Origin: Agarophyton chilense
Taxonomy: Eukaryota > Rhodophyta > Florideophyceae > Gracilariales > Gracilariaceae
Length of the DNA: 64,000 nt
NCBI GenBank assembly: GCA_030374765.1
Contig: JARGXX010000100.1
Span: 1,178,001-1,242,000 of the forward strand
Direction: 5' to 3'
Shown: one piece after another, positions 62,350 to 64,000 of the stretch
Numbering within the stretch: the stretch's first letter is position 1
Layout: the number at the start of each line of letters is the position of its first letter
The notes under the pieces: generated by a model
The model's input: only the letters and a program-made list of their open reading frames with translations
Database searches by the model: none
Told to the model about the DNA's origin: nothing
Position numbers and translations under genes: made by a program

Positions 62350-63492
62350 CAGTCCAACATCCAAAATCAATATCCAAGTTTATTGGCTGCATAATGCTTC
62401 GTATGGTTTAGAGAAAGCGTCTAATACTCGGTTAAGAAAGTTCAAGGTCGTGGTAGGAATAAATTGTAGTACATCTACGACAGTCCCGGGAATGTGTTTT
62501 AGCAGCTTGAGAAAGAACTCATTACTATCATATTGTATGTCGACGATGGATTGATCTCCGGAAAACACACAGAAGACTGTATCCAGTTCGTGGATGAAAT
62601 TGAAAAGTCAGTTGAACTGCGCATTAATTAATAGCCGACAAAGCTTCTTGGAATGATTTCGAAATAAGATTAGGAGAAGAAAACGGTCAACGAGAACAAC
62701 AAGCCTATGATTCAGCAAGTGGCCTTAGAGGTCCAAGTTGGAAATTGCGAAAGGTTTATTGTATCTCTGTTGGTTTTTTCAGATTTGAATGTCTTGAATG
62801 CAACAGAAAAAGAAGTAGACTGCCCATACAGGGAGCTCATCGATTCTTTGATGCACTTGGCATATACTGTCCTTTCCGATGTTGCATTTTCAGTTGCATG
62901 TCTTGCGCGGTACATCAACGGGTACTCCAAGAATCATTGCAAAGCCGCTTTGAGTTTTGTAAAGTGCCTATCATTCTCAGCTGAATTGAACATTTTTTTC
63001 GATGGGACACACGAAGGAGCGATTGTGGGATACTTTAATTTTGATTTTGATTTTGCCCCTGCCAAGAAGGACAGGAATTCTACGAGCGGATACATGTTTC
63101 CCAAAAATGATGGGGCCATTTCATGGCGCAGCAAGAAGCAGACGGTTGTGGTGCAGTCAACTGTAGAGATCGAGTATGTCGCCATGTCCTACACAGTTAA
63201 AAAATCATTTTGTCGACAAGGGCTTCTGAAAGAAGCAACTCAGAACAAAAGAGAGATGATGATGATTTATAGAGATAATCAGGGCTCAATCGCTCTGAGC
63301 AAGAACGAAGTAGTCAATGAGCGCACTAAACACATTGACGTCAAGTACAGTTTGGTAAAAGACGCTATAGGGAAGAGACTGGTCTACATTGAATACTATT
63401 TAACTACAGAAATAGTTGCTGATCTGTATCCAAAACAATTGCAGAAGAAGGTGCACAAGAAACATTGTGGTTTTCTTGGAGTACTGTCGTGA
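62350..63492 (+). pseudogene. pol: copia element 3, 3' part of pol: RT end and RNase H
   Basis: The RT thumb includes the catalytic ILYVDDGLISGKHTEDC (about 62530-62575) in one frame, with stops following. 62707-63492 is open for 261 codons: YRELIDSLMHLAYTVLSDVAF (linker), then RNase H with NSTSGYMF...AISWRSKKQTVVVQSTVEIEYVAMS and YRDNQGSIALSKN, ending IEYYLTTEIVADLYPKQL. Several conserved residues are changed (Tyr-Phe-Asn for the usual Tyr-x-Asp-x-Asp before it). The 5' part is missing. Confidence 0.8.
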
Positions 63493-63497
63493 AGCTT

Positions 63498-63511
63498 GGA
63501 AAGAGGGAGAG
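63498..63511 (+). other. polypurine tract of copia 3
   Basis: ggaaagagggagag immediately precedes tgttagaaag, the LTR start. Confidence 0.7.
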
Positions 63512-64000
63512 TGTTAGAAAGTAGTTTTAAACCTTTTAACTGTAGCAAACATCTCATTGTGTAATAGTCTGCCCGGATCGGGCAGTTTGTAGAATAGCGC
63601 TCAAAACTGCAAGCAGAATTTGCCTTGGCAGTTTTGTGACCAAGCTGGAACCCAGCTGGTGGTTTAAAAAAGCTCAGCGCAGCAGCGCGAGGATGCGAAA
63701 ACTCTGGGTAACCCCAATAAACTGAACCAATCTACCTTCTAAGATCTGGAACGCAGCAAAGGTTTCACGGCACTGGTCCGAAATATCTTGGCGATCACCA
63801 GGGCTACACATAAGTAGAACGCCAACTAGAATTGAACTCAACTATGTTTGTCCGAGAGCAACCTGGTTCAACTCCATTCAGACAGCTTTGTCCTACGGCA
63901 TCGCTCTAACCCCTTCTTTAAATGACAATTGCTTTTCATTGACCCGCTTTGCGTTTTACAGGCTTCCAGATCAGGTAACTATTCGCATTCAACAACCCCC
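63512..64000 (+). repeat. 3' LTR of copia 3 (right end not resolved)
   Basis: Starts tgttagaaagtag after the purine tract, as copia LTRs often do. It contains hairpins ctgcccg/cgggcag (63569-63585) and caaaactgc/gcagttttg (63602-63639) and an aataaa at 63714. No second copy is in the window, so the LTR may end before or after 64000. I see nothing else up to the window end. Confidence 0.6.

Noticed and set aside
63850..63890. tRNA-like T-arm (ctggttcaactcc) near the window end
   Set aside because: No D arm, anticodon arm or acceptor pairing can be placed around it.

Overview
The window is nuclear DNA of a eukaryote and is built almost entirely of LTR retrotransposons nested in and abutting one another. 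I recognise no host gene, no rRNA or tRNA gene and no CRISPR. The evidence is gag, protease (PR), reverse transcriptase (RT), RNase H and integrase (IN) domains of Ty3/gypsy and Ty1/copia type, paired long terminal repeats (LTRs), 5-bp target duplications and integrase-linked chromodomains. I cannot name the species. The proteins suit a repeat-rich protist or alga (oomycete, red alga or similar) at least as well as a fungus. A gene-poor, heterochromatin-like interval is likely.

Layout from left to right. (1) 1-11532: gypsy element A, + strand, with gag, pol, an integrase tail of about 500 residues, a chromodomain, and an ANTISENSE open reading frame before the 3' LTR; the window opens inside its 5' LTR. 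A inserted into the 5' LTR of (2) copia element 1, + strand (11533 to about 15970), whose polyprotein stays in one frame but carries three stops. (3) About 15972-17701 and 24391-26018: gypsy relic B, + strand, split by (4) gypsy element C, - strand, 17702-24390, with 299-bp LTRs and target duplication ttccc. (5) About 26650-30706: a diverged copia-like relic F, - strand. (6) 30707-32076: decayed sequence. (7) 32077-58688: gypsy relic E, - strand, split at 37080 by (8) the tandem array T, 37081-58395. (9) About 58944-61300: a deleted gypsy D, + strand, interrupted by a piece of copia element 2. (10) 61301-61905: an integrase/chromodomain scrap G of the T/B/C lineage. (11) 62350-64000: the 3' part of copia element 3 with its 3' LTR.

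The most striking object is T: five 519-bp LTRs and four 4680-bp internal regions in strict head-to-tail order (period 5199 bp), the whole flanked by a single 5-bp duplication, atgcc. The three inner LTRs are hybrids: their first ~380 bp match the rightmost LTR and their 3' ends match the leftmost LTR. This is what unequal crossing-over between the two LTRs of one old insertion would leave. All four units share the same integrase lesions, so the array probably grew by host recombination of a dead element rather than by transposition.

How the parts would work together in an intact element: gag forms the particle, PR cuts the polyprotein, RT/RNase H copies the RNA from a primer bound just inside the 5' LTR, IN inserts the DNA, and the C-terminal chromodomain probably steers insertion to marked chromatin. 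In this window every integrase is broken in at least one place except possibly that of copia 3, whose integrase lies outside the surviving part.
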